From an uncultured Candidatus Udaeobacter sp. (GTDB lineage: Bacteria > Verrucomicrobiota > Verrucomicrobiia > Chthoniobacterales > UBA10450), in NCBI GenBank assembly GCA_955652715.1, contig CATPBS010000157.1, forward strand, positions 1 through 5,285: a stretch of DNA of 5,285 nt, given 5' to 3'. Positions 1-5,285 of this stretch are shown one piece after another. Position 1 is the first letter of the stretch. Each line of letters opens with the position of its first letter. A program made the position numbers and the translations under genes. The notes beneath the pieces are model-generated. The model saw nothing but the letters and a program-made list of their open reading frames with translations. It did not search any database and was not told where the DNA came from.

Positions 1-39
1 CGTTGTGATTACGTAGCATCGCTTTAACTTTTCAGCCAA

Positions 40-1131
40 ATGGGCAACACATTCGGCCAGCTCTTTCGCGTCACCACCTTTGGAGAATCGCATGGCGGCG
101 GCATCGGCGTGGTGATCGACGGCTGCCCGCCGCGGATCGACATTTCCGAAGCGGACATTCAACGAGAGCTGGACCGCCGTCGTCCGGGTCAAAGCAAACT
201 GACGACACAGCGGAAAGAGGAGGACCGGTGCGAGATTCTCTCCGGCGTATTTGAAGGGAAAACACTCGGCACTCCGATTGCCATTGCAGTTCGAAACAAA
301 GACGCTCGGCCTGAAGATTACAGTGAGATTGCAGGCAAATTTCGTCCGTCACACGCCGACTACACTTACCAGGCGAAATACGGAATTCGAAACTGGCAGG
401 GGGGCGGGCGCGCGTCTGCACGCGAAACGATCGGCCGCGTCGCGGCAGGCGCGATTGCGAAAACGATATTGTCGACGTTGTATGCGGATTTCGAGATTGT
501 CGCCTACGTCTCACAAATTTACGACATCGTTGCGAAGATTGATCGCGCTGGCGTGAAAATGAAACACGTCGAAAAAAATATCGTCCGCTGCCCGGATGCC
601 GCGGCTGCAAAGCGGATGATATCGCTGATCGAGCAAATTCGCGACGAAGGCGACTCAATCGGGGGTGTGATTGAGTGCGTCGCGCGTGGCATCGCGCCCG
701 GACTCGGCGAGCCTGTTTTCGACAAGCTCGAAGCAGACTTGGCCAAAGCCATGCTGAGCATACCGGCCACAAAAAGTTTTGAGATCGGCTCTGGGTTTGT
801 GTCGACGCGGATGCGCGGCTCGCAGCACAATGACCCATTCGAAATGCGCGACGGAAAGATACGAACAACGACAAACAACTCCGGAGGCGTGCAAGGCGGG
901 ATCAGCAATGGCGAAGACATCCATTTCCGCGTGGGATTCAAGCCGCCCGCCACAATCGCGCTTCAGCAGAAAACCGTCACCGGTTCCAGGAAGGGAAGCG
1001 AACTCGCTGCCCGCGGACGCCATGATCCGTGTGTTCTTCCCCGGGCAGTGCCAATCGTGGAAGCGATGGCCGCCCTGGTGCTTTGCGACCATGCACAGCG
1101 GCACCGAGCAATTCGCGGTCAGTCGCAGTGA
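40..1131 (+). CDS. aroC: Chorismate synthase
   Basis: Catalyses the last shikimate-pathway step in the cytoplasm: 5-enolpyruvylshikimate-3-phosphate loses phosphate to give chorismate, with reduced FMN as cofactor. At 363 residues it has the usual bacterial length and aligns end to end with the family. Visible hallmarks are the N-terminal [17 protein letters not shown] block with His18, the DRRRPGQS stretch (46-52), [10 protein letters not shown] (101-110) with the second conserved His105, [10 protein letters not shown] (121-130) followed by [15 protein letters not shown] (204-209), [10 protein letters not shown] (221-230), [11 protein letters not shown] (281-291) and the C-terminal RGRHDPC signature (325-331). 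The ATG at 40 is chosen because the protein then begins exactly where the family does (MGNTFGQ). No Shine-Dalgarno sequence precedes it. Its stop overlaps the GTG start of the next gene by four bases, which suggests translational coupling. No lesions seen. Confidence 0.98.
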   Translation: MGNTFGQLFRVTTFGESHGGGIGVVIDGCPPRIDISEADIQRELDRRRPGQSKLTTQRKEEDRCEILSGVFEGKTLGTPIAIAVRNKDARPEDYSEIAGKFRPSHADYTYQAKYGIRNWQGGGRASARETIGRVAAGAIAKTILSTLYADFEIVAYVSQIYDIVAKIDRAGVKMKHVEKNIVRCPDAAAAKRMISLIEQIRDEGDSIGGVIECVARGIAPGLGEPVFDKLEADLAKAMLSIPATKSFEIGSGFVSTRMRGSQHNDPFEMRDGKIRTTTNNSGGVQGGISNGEDIHFRVGFKPPATIALQQKTVTGSRKGSELAARGRHDPCVLPRAVPIVEAMAALVLCDHAQRHRAIRGQSQ

Positions 1132-2045
1132 CGTCTGAAGCCCAAGCGACTGATGGTTCGCCGCTTTGGCAGGCAGCTTTTCTCTCTTTTGCATTGGTGT
1201 TGATTTTGTTCGAAGTCGTGCGCGGCTGGCGACTGGGTTTGCTTCGCCAATTGGTGCGGCTTGCGGCGCTTGTCGTTGCATATGCGGCCGCGTTTTTCGG
1301 CGGCAGGCTGCTTGTTCCGATCGCCAGGCCGCTTTTGAAAATGCCTGACTTAGTGCTGTCGGCGCTGGGAGGCGCAACGCTGGCATTTGTTGCGTACGCA
1401 GTGGTGAGCAGCATGGGAGCATTTCTGTTCAAACGAACCGGCCAACAACAATCCAGAATCGTCCAAGTGATTTGCGGATTTGCAGGGGCAATTGCCGGAT
1501 TGTTTTTCGGGCTCTTCACTCTTTGGCTGATCGTGGTGAGCGTACGCGCTGTTGGCGCGGTGGCAGAGGCGCAGGCCCGTAGTCGATCGGGTTTCGTGGC
1601 CGCCGCTCGCCCTGCAACGTCGAATGCTCTGGAGGTCCGGCGGCGCTTTCTTGGCGACGTAAATGAAGAATCTGCTGCGTTTGCCGCGTCGCTGGCGCGG
1701 CTAAAAAATTCACTGGAACTCGGTGGGCTTGGAAACGCGGTCAAGCAGATGGACCCAGTTTCGCAAAAGAGTTATGACACACTGGCGAAAGTGACCGGTG
1801 TATTTTCCAGTCCGGAACGCGCCAGGAGATTTCTGTCGTTTCCGGGTGCGCGCGAGTTGAGTGAGCATCCGAAGATTGTTGCTTTGCGTGACGATCCGGA
1901 AATCTCCGAGCTGATTGCCCAAAGGCGATTTCTCGACCTTCTTCAGAATCAAAGGATCATCGATGCCGCAAATGATCCTGCGCTCGCCGATCGCATTAAG
2001 AAATTCGATCTTCAACGCGCGCTCGACTACGCGCTCCAGAAGTGA
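1128..2045 (+). CDS. CvpA-family inner-membrane protein with long C-terminal extension
   Basis: A 305-residue protein with four hydrophobic segments at about residues 15-31, 40-58, 75-99 and 111-138. The first loop, [10 protein letters not shown] (32-41), matches the conserved G-x-x-x-G-hydrophobic-hydrophobic-R pattern of the CvpA (colicin V production) family. Function in this family is poorly defined; E. coli CvpA is linked to colicin V production and envelope stress. About 165 residues follow the membrane part, well beyond the roughly 160-residue total of minimal CvpA proteins. Residues 238-292 of this tail show a short helical repeat of 8-10 residues ([38 protein letters not shown]). The GTG at 1128 is chosen because it overlaps the aroC stop as GTGA and puts a short polar stretch before the first membrane helix. 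An in-frame ATG at 1029 would overlap aroC by about 100 bases and add a non-conserved Pro/Ser/Arg-rich leader. Family call is firm, start moderately so. Confidence 0.82.
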   Translation: MTSEAQATDGSPLWQAAFLSFALVLILFEVVRGWRLGLLRQLVRLAALVVAYAAAFFGGRLLVPIARPLLKMPDLVLSALGGATLAFVAYAVVSSMGAFLFKRTGQQQSRIVQVICGFAGAIAGLFFGLFTLWLIVVSVRAVGAVAEAQARSRSGFVAAARPATSNALEVRRRFLGDVNEESAAFAASLARLKNSLELGGLGNAVKQMDPVSQKSYDTLAKVTGVFSSPERARRFLSFPGARELSEHPKIVALRDDPEISELIAQRRFLDLLQNQRIIDAANDPALADRIKKFDLQRALDYALQK

Positions 2046-2069
2046 TTGCAAACTTCAGATTTCAAATTG
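2044..2069 (+). repeat. Left arm of 26-bp inverted repeat
   Basis: This arm matches the reverse complement of 2427-2452 at 24 of 26 positions. The inner 16 bases, TTCAGATTTCAAATTG (2054-2069), match perfectly. Its first two bases are the last two of the CvpA-family stop codon (TGA, 2043-2045). An 8-base direct repeat ATTGCAAA occurs at 2045-2052 and again at 2066-2073, so the arm's motif carries on slightly towards the small gene's ATG at 2083. Confidence 0.85.
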
Positions 2070-2082
2070 CAAATTATTGCGA

Positions 2083-2448
2083 ATGACGCCATCTGAGTTA
2101 AAGGCGCGCTCGAAAGAGTTCGCATTACGCGTTCTAAAGCTCACCGCCGCTCTGCCAAAAACGATCGAAGGCCGTGCAATCGCAAACCAGCTTGTTCGGT
2201 CTGGAACATCCGTGGCCGCAAATTACCGAACAGCATGTCGTGCGCGATCTCGGAGCGAGTTCGTCGCAAGACTCGGCATTGTTCTCGAAGAAGCCGATGA
2301 GACGCAACTCTGGCTCGAGTTGGTGATCGCCGGAAAACTGCTTCCGGCGAAGCAAGTGCAGCCGCTGCTCGACGAAGCGAGTGAATTGGTCGCCATTTTT
2401 GTCGCCTCGAGAAAATCTGCCACTGCCAATTTGAAATCTGAAATTTGA
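2083..2448 (+). CDS. Four-helix-bundle protein, S23 / 23S rRNA intervening-sequence family
   Basis: A 121-residue soluble, largely helical protein. The central block LVRSGTSVAANYRTACRARS (37-56), then EFVARLGIVLEEADETQLWLEL (59-80), is the hallmark of the S23/IVP four-helix-bundle family (the fold also used by Avd of diversity-generating retroelements). Family members form oligomeric, often positively charged bundles thought to bind nucleic acid; the cellular role of stand-alone copies is unknown. The ATG at 2083 is used because the family's N-terminal helix begins right after it, whereas the upstream in-frame stretch is translated repeat and CvpA-gene sequence. The last seven residues (ANLKSEI) are encoded by the right inverted arm. 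No Shine-Dalgarno sequence is seen. The stop overlaps the TTG start of gatB by TTGA. No reverse transcriptase or variable repeat is in the window, so a retroelement role is unsupported here. Confidence 0.9.
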   Translation: MTPSELKARSKEFALRVLKLTAALPKTIEGRAIANQLVRSGTSVAANYRTACRARSRSEFVARLGIVLEEADETQLWLELVIAGKLLPAKQVQPLLDEASELVAIFVASRKSATANLKSEI

Positions 2449-2452
2449 AATC
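2427..2452 (+). repeat. Right arm of 26-bp inverted repeat, containing the gatB start
   Basis: Complement of the left arm with only two mismatches (2448 opposite 2048, 2443 opposite 2053). Internally it is a perfect 11-base direct duplication, AATTTGAAATC at 2428-2438 and 2442-2452, separated by TGA. It encodes the tail and stop of the four-helix-bundle protein and, in another frame, the TTG start and first residues of GatB. Confidence 0.85.
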
Positions 2453-3911
2453 CTCAATTCCATACATCGCCACCATCGGCTTGGAAGTGCACGTTCAGCT
2501 CAAGACGCGCTCCAAGATGTTTTGCGCTTGTCCGGTTGAGTTCGGAGCAGAACCAAATACGCACACGTGTCCGATTTGCCTCGGTCTACCTGGCGCGTTG
2601 CCAGTGTTAAATCATGAGGCGTTGCGAATGACGGTGCTAACGGGGCTTATGCTCGGATGCGACATCGCGCCGGTCTCCAGGTTCGACCGCAAAAATTATT
2701 TCTACCCGGACATGCCGAAGAATTACCAGATTTCGCAGTACGACATGCCGCTTTGCACGAATGGCAGCGTGCCGTTGCACGATCTTGCTTACCCAAAGGA
2801 CGCGCAGAAAAACATCATTACGCCGGATAAGGAAGTGCATCTGGTGCGGATTCATCTCGAGGAAGATGTGGCGAAAAGTTTTCATTTCGAGAACAGCACC
2901 GGAATTGATTTCAATCGCGCCGGCACACCGCTGATGGAGATCGTGACACAACCGGAACTCAATTCGCCTGAGGAGGCGTTCGCGTTCTTAACGGCGCTTA
3001 AACAAATCCTGATGTACGGCGACGTAAGCGACGTCGATATGGAAAAGGGGCAGCTCCGCTGCGATTGCAACGTGTCCGTGCGGCCCGAAAACCAAACGGA
3101 ACTTGGAGCAAAAATTGAGATCAAAAACATGAACTCGATCAGCGGCGTTCGGCGCGCCCTTGCTTACGAAATTCAGCGTCAAATCAGTCTGCTGGAGAGC
3201 GGCGAACGGCTCGAGCAGGAAACGCGCGGCTGGGATGATACGGCTGGCGAAACCTTTCTCATGCGAACAAAAGAGTTCGCACACGACTATCGCTATTTTC
3301 CTGATCCCGATCTGGTACCGGTCAAAACTGAAGTCCTGGTGGACGATGTGCGCGAGCACGTGCCGGAGTTACCAAAAGCCAAACGCGCGCGCTTCGTGGA
3401 GCAATATCAGGTCAGTCCCTACGACGCAGGTGTGCTGGCGACTGATCTGGAGCTGGCAAGATATTTTGAGGCAGCGGCCAAAGGTGCAAAGAAACCCAAG
3501 AACATTGCGAACTGGATTCTGAACGATTTGCAGAACGCTCTTAGCGCTTCTGCTAAGACCATCCATAATTGTCCGATTCCGCCGGAGGCGCTGGATGAAT
3601 TAGTCAATCTGATCGACAGCGGAAAGATCAGCGGTACGCAAGCCAGAGAAGTCTTCGCCGAGATGTTTGAAACCGGCAAGACGGCAGCCGCGATTGTGAA
3701 AGAAAAAGGGATCGAGCAACTAAGCGACGTGAGCGCGATTGAAGCGCTCTGTGACGAAGTGATTGCGGTAAATCCAAAACCAGTCGCAGATTTTAAAGCA
3801 GGGAACATTGCGTCGCTGAATTTCCTCAAAGGTCAGGCGATGAAATTGTCCAAAGGAAAGGCAAATCCGCAGCTCGTCGGAGAAATTTTGGAACGAAAAT
3901 TGAAAGGGTAG
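2445..3911 (+). CDS. gatB: Aspartyl/glutamyl-tRNA(Asn/Gln) amidotransferase subunit B
   Basis: GatB is the tRNA-binding, kinase-like subunit of the cytoplasmic GatCAB complex. It phosphorylates the side chain of mischarged Glu-tRNA(Gln) or Asp-tRNA(Asn), and ammonia from GatA then completes the amide. The 488 residues cover the full family length. The N-terminal catalytic part shows IGLEVHVQL (11-19), a Cys pair C28/C30 plus C42/C45 (CPICLGLPG) resembling a zinc site, FDRKNYFYPDMPKNYQISQYD (80-100), HLEED (137-141), the GatB signature IDFNRAGTPLMEIV (154-167) and RCDCNVSVRP (205-214). The C-terminal YqeY-like domain ends with LKGQAMKLSKGKANP (461-475). The start is TTG at 2445: an in-frame TGA lies at 2439-2441, and the next ATG (residue 25) would delete the conserved IGLEVH motif. 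gatA and gatC are not adjacent and must lie elsewhere. The TAG stop falls in a GTAGGGC motif. Confidence 0.97.
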   Translation: MKSSIPYIATIGLEVHVQLKTRSKMFCACPVEFGAEPNTHTCPICLGLPGALPVLNHEALRMTVLTGLMLGCDIAPVSRFDRKNYFYPDMPKNYQISQYDMPLCTNGSVPLHDLAYPKDAQKNIITPDKEVHLVRIHLEEDVAKSFHFENSTGIDFNRAGTPLMEIVTQPELNSPEEAFAFLTALKQILMYGDVSDVDMEKGQLRCDCNVSVRPENQTELGAKIEIKNMNSISGVRRALAYEIQRQISLLESGERLEQETRGWDDTAGETFLMRTKEFAHDYRYFPDPDLVPVKTEVLVDDVREHVPELPKAKRARFVEQYQVSPYDAGVLATDLELARYFEAAAKGAKKPKNIANWILNDLQNALSASAKTIHNCPIPPEALDELVNLIDSGKISGTQAREVFAEMFETGKTAAAIVKEKGIEQLSDVSAIEALCDEVIAVNPKPVADFKAGNIASLNFLKGQAMKLSKGKANPQLVGEILERKLKG

Positions 3912-3945
3912 GGCCGGCGCGCTGCGGCGTCCGAATTGTAGGGCG
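3908..3945 (+). repeat. Two GTAGGGC repeat ends, the first containing the gatB stop
   Basis: GTAGGGC occurs at 3908-3914 and again at 3938-3944, 30 bases apart. The first includes the gatB TAG (3909-3911) and leads into a GC-rich stretch GCCGGCGCGC (3914-3923). The second is the left boundary of the larger repeat element in the intergenic gap. Such GTAG-starting units resemble the edges of REP-like repeats, but the first copy has no complementary partner that I could find, so it may be a remnant. Confidence 0.45.
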
Positions 3946-4070
3946 TTTGACTCGATAGCTCCCGCTCTCTCGCTCTAACGAACCGCCCGTCCATGTCGCG
4001 CGCGTCCCCGCGGCTCAATTCTGTGAAACGCCTTTTTTGTTCGGCGGCTGACACAGCCGCCCTACAATTC
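3933..4070 (+). repeat. Intergenic repeat element bounded by perfect 13-bp inverted repeats
   Basis: This fills most of the 164-base gap between gatB and the glycerate kinase gene (3912-4075). The ends are GAATTGTAGGGCG (3933-3945) and its exact complement CGCCCTACAATTC (4058-4070). The right end contains a strong palindrome (4043-4061). The interior (about 3946-4042) holds a C/T-rich stretch and a T6 run at 4033-4038 but no ORF of note, and I see no convincing promoter or intrinsic terminator. The same right-end sequence recurs inside the next gene, so this is a dispersed, MITE- or REP-like element rather than unique regulatory DNA. It ends five bases before the glycerate kinase ATG. Confidence 0.7.
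4043..4061 (+). repeat. REP-like palindrome, copy 1 (intergenic)
   Basis: GGCGGCTGACACAGCCGCC forms an 8-bp GC-rich stem with an ACA loop and is followed by CTACAA. The palindrome ends 14 bases before the ATG at 4076, so in mRNA it would be a hairpin immediately ahead of the ribosome-binding region. The T-run lies before, not after, the stem on this strand, so it does not look like a terminator for gatB. Confidence 0.85.
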
Positions 4071-4075
4071 TTGCA

Positions 4076-5245
4076 ATGCGCATCCTGATCGCCCCAGACA
4101 AATTCAAAGGCTCACTGAGCGCGCGCGAGGTCGCGGAAAACATCGCAAACGGGTTGCACGATGCTCTGCCGGACGCAGAGATCGAAATTGTGCCGATGGC
4201 GGATGGAGGCGAGGGAACTGCGGAAGTGATCTGCGATGCGCGCCGGGGTTCGTGGTTGCGGTGCAAAGCGCACGATCCGCTGGGCCGGGAGATCGACGTG
4301 CGTTACGCGTGGGTCGAGAATGGGAAACTGGCCGTGATGGAAATGAGCGAAGCCGCCGGAATGCGACGGTTATCGGAAAGCGAACATGATCCGGTTCGCG
4401 CCAGCACATTTGGTGTTGGTGAAATGCTTTTGAATGCGATCAGTCGAGGCGCGAACGAAATCGTCATTGGCCTTGGCGGCAGCGCGACGGACGACGGCGG
4501 TTTCGGCATGGCGCGCGCTTTGGGTTTTCAATTTTTGTCGGGTGCGAAGGAATTGACTGGAAATGTGAGCGAGTTGGCGAAACTCACAGAGATTGTTTTG
4601 CCGGAACAGGTTGTGGGGGCCCTTGTGCCAAGCGCCCAGCTAAGAAGCAGGCGGCTGACACAGCCGCCGCTACAACGGGCTTTACCAAAGGTTATCGCCG
4701 CGGTCGATGTAAAGAATCCTTTGCTTGGCGAGAATGGCGCGACGCGCGTGTTTGGTCCCCAAAAAGGCGCGAGTAAAGACCAAATCGATACTTTGGAACG
4801 CGCGCTGACCGAACTCGCCGATGTGGTGGCCAAAGAGTTTGGATTTGACTATCGCAATGAACCCGGCGCCGGCGCGGCAGGTGGACTCGGCTTCGGCCTA
4901 ATGAGCTTTTGCGGCGCGAAAATTCGGCCAGGGTTTGATGTTGTCGCAGAATCAGCCGAGCTCGAAGCGAAAATGAGAGATGTCGATCTTGTGATCACAG
5001 GCGAGGGGACTCTGGATCGCCAGACGCTCGAAGGAAAAACGCCTGCCGGCGTGGCGCGGCTGGCACGGAGACTCGGGAAACCGGTGTTTGCAATTGTGGG
5101 CCGCGCAGCCAAAGACCGAGAGGTTCGCGACGTCTTCGACGGTGTTTACGAGAACGCGCGGCCAGGAATGAGTCAGGAAGAAAACATGAAACGCGCAGCG
5201 GAATTATTGCGCGAGAACGCGCACGAGTTGGCAAATGGACTGTAG
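4076..5245 (+). CDS. glxK: Glycerate kinase, GarK/GlxK family, with an in-frame repeat insertion
   Basis: Phosphorylates glycerate with ATP, in this family normally to 2-phosphoglycerate, moving glycerate from glyoxylate, sugar-acid or serine breakdown into glycolysis; cytoplasmic. The 389 residues span the whole family: APDKFKGSLSA (6-16), ADGGEGT (42-48), GLGGSATDDGG (132-142), DVKNPLLG (211-218), FGPQKGA (226-232), GAGAAGGLGFGL (264-275), VITGEG (306-311) and D314-x-x-T-x-x-GK-x-P-x-GVA. Residues about 179-200, just before the KVIAAVDVKNPL strand, are unlike the family and are encoded by a palindromic repeat (4610-4676), so the enzyme carries roughly 22 extra residues with frame and motifs intact. 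The ATG at 4076 gives the standard MRILIAPDKFKGS start; no Shine-Dalgarno sequence is visible. The stop TAG lies within TGTAGCGGCGG, another repeat end. garK and glxK cannot be told apart here; the symbol is generic. Confidence 0.93.
   Translation: MRILIAPDKFKGSLSAREVAENIANGLHDALPDAEIEIVPMADGGEGTAEVICDARRGSWLRCKAHDPLGREIDVRYAWVENGKLAVMEMSEAAGMRRLSESEHDPVRASTFGVGEMLLNAISRGANEIVIGLGGSATDDGGFGMARALGFQFLSGAKELTGNVSELAKLTEIVLPEQVVGALVPSAQLRSRRLTQPPLQRALPKVIAAVDVKNPLLGENGATRVFGPQKGASKDQIDTLERALTELADVVAKEFGFDYRNEPGAGAAGGLGFGLMSFCGAKIRPGFDVVAESAELEAKMRDVDLVITGEGTLDRQTLEGKTPAGVARLARRLGKPVFAIVGRAAKDREVRDVFDGVYENARPGMSQEENMKRAAELLRENAHELANGL
4610..4676 (+). repeat. Repeat element inserted in frame within the glycerate kinase gene
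   Basis: A segment of about 66 bases (22 codons) with imperfect terminal inverted repeats, GTTGTGG at 4610-4616 and CTACAAC at 4670-4676 (6 of 7 complementary). Its right half contains the same 19-base palindrome followed by (G)CTACAA as the intergenic element, and its left end (TTGTGGGGGC) resembles that element's TTGTAGGGCG. It reads through as V179 to about Q200, including RRLTQPPLQ. Exact insertion boundaries are inferred from repeat ends and from the break in family similarity. Confidence 0.7.
4650..4668 (+). repeat. REP-like palindrome, copy 2 (intragenic)
   Basis: All 19 bases, GGCGGCTGACACAGCCGCC, are identical to 4043-4061, and the sequence continues as GCTACAA where the intergenic copy has CTACAA. 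It encodes approximately residues 192-198 of glycerate kinase. Confidence 0.88.
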
Positions 5246-5266
5246 CGGCGGGTCTCCGACCGGCGC
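5241..5266 (+). repeat. GTAGCGGCGG-type repeat at the glycerate kinase stop, degenerate hairpin
   Basis: TGTAGCGGCGG is the complement of the CCGCCGCTACA end seen at 4664-4674. It continues into GGTC-TCC-GACC (5251-5261), a short hairpin whose outer stem is imperfect (G5250 faces G5262). The TAG at 5243-5245 is the glycerate kinase stop. The repeat may extend beyond the window, which ends 19 bases later. Confidence 0.5.
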
Positions 5267-5285
5267 ACGGAACGACGATCAGAGA

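Larger units (their letters stand above)
2044..2452 (+). mobile_element. Candidate IVS-like cassette: four-helix-bundle gene between 26-bp inverted arms
   Basis: The small S23-type gene is enclosed by inverted arms at 2044-2069 and 2427-2452. Nothing else lies between them, and the unit sits exactly at the junction of two otherwise adjacent operon genes. S23 proteins were first described in intervening sequences of 23S rRNA (for example in Leptospira), which are also closed by a terminal stem, so the architecture is similar. The arms are AT-rich against a GC-rich background. No target-site duplication, transposase or integrase is visible, so mobility is inferred only from architecture. Alternatively, this may be a stable operon gene whose flanks became repetitive or serve as an RNA structure. 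Confidence 0.5.

Noticed and set aside
71..874. A 267-codon minus-strand ORF covering most of aroC
   Set aside because: The Arg/Ser-rich translation has no family features, and the plus strand is clearly chorismate synthase.
1029..1127. Upstream ATG extension of the CvpA-like protein
   Set aside because: It would overlap the conserved end of aroC by about 100 bases and add a non-membrane Pro/Ser/Arg leader; the GTG at 1128 gives the usual tight overlap.
655..1744. Two long overlapping minus-strand ORFs (655-1422 and 977-1744) opposite aroC and the CvpA-like gene
   Set aside because: Their translations are low-complexity Ala/Arg/Ser/Pro-rich with no recognisable domain, and they lie antisense to well-conserved genes; they are a by-product of GC-rich codon use.
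1915..2082. Upstream extension of the four-helix-bundle protein to an ATG at 1915
   Set aside because: This stretch overlaps the end of the CvpA-like gene and the left inverted arm, and family similarity begins only after the ATG at 2083.
2083..2448. Four-helix-bundle gene as the Avd accessory protein of a diversity-generating retroelement
   Set aside because: No reverse transcriptase, template/variable repeat pair or variable target gene is present in the window, and stand-alone S23-family genes are common.
3912..4042. CRISPR array, tRNA or small RNA gene in the gatB-glycerate kinase gap
   Set aside because: There are no regularly spaced direct repeats and no cloverleaf; the recognisable structure is the inverted-repeat element.
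4026..4061. T6 run plus hairpin as a rho-independent terminator for gatB
   Set aside because: The T-run precedes the stem on the plus strand, and on the minus strand the stem is followed by A residues, so neither orientation has the stem-then-U-tract order.

Overview
The window carries five same-strand genes from what looks like a moderately GC-rich bacterial chromosome. In order they are chorismate synthase (aroC), a CvpA-family inner-membrane protein, a small four-helix-bundle (S23 / 23S rRNA intervening-sequence type) protein, the B subunit of the Asp/Glu-tRNA amidotransferase (gatB) and a GarK/GlxK-type glycerate kinase. The first, fourth and fifth are core metabolic or translation genes. 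The four-helix-bundle gene is accessory. Lineage is an inference: the four-helix-bundle gene with its AT-rich 'TTTCAAATT' flanks, the abundance of GTAG...CTAC palindromic repeats and the lack of Shine-Dalgarno sequences suggest a soil or freshwater Verrucomicrobiota-like organism or a similar phylum. No rRNA or marker gene is present to prove it.

Layout. Bases 1-39 are leader only. aroC (40-1131) runs into the CvpA-family gene (1128-2045) through a GTGA stop/start overlap. The small gene (2083-2448) then sits between two 26-base inverted arms (2044-2069 and 2427-2452, 24 of 26 complementary). The left arm begins inside the CvpA stop codon, and the right arm contains both the small gene's stop and the only plausible gatB start, a TTG at 2445. 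gatB runs to 3911. A 164-base gap follows, most of it a repeat element bounded by perfect 13-base inverted repeats (3933-3945 / 4058-4070) and ending in a strong palindrome. Glycerate kinase (4076-5245) follows directly. A second copy of the same palindrome lies in frame inside its coding sequence (4650-4668). Its TAG stop is the first part of a third GTAG-type repeat that continues to the window edge.

How they work together. The first four genes are packed as a probable operon, but they do not form one pathway. AroC makes chorismate for aromatic compounds, and GatB works with GatA and GatC (not in the window) to make Gln-tRNA or Asn-tRNA by transamidation. The CvpA-like protein is membrane-bound and of unknown role. 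Glycerate kinase feeds glycerate into glycolysis and is probably a separate unit.

The main interest is not a new pathway but how repetitive or mobile DNA has been fitted seamlessly between and inside housekeeping genes. One case is an IVS-like cassette that now supplies the gatB start codon. Another is a palindromic repeat translated as about 22 extra residues in an enzyme. In addition, several stop codons coincide with repeat ends.
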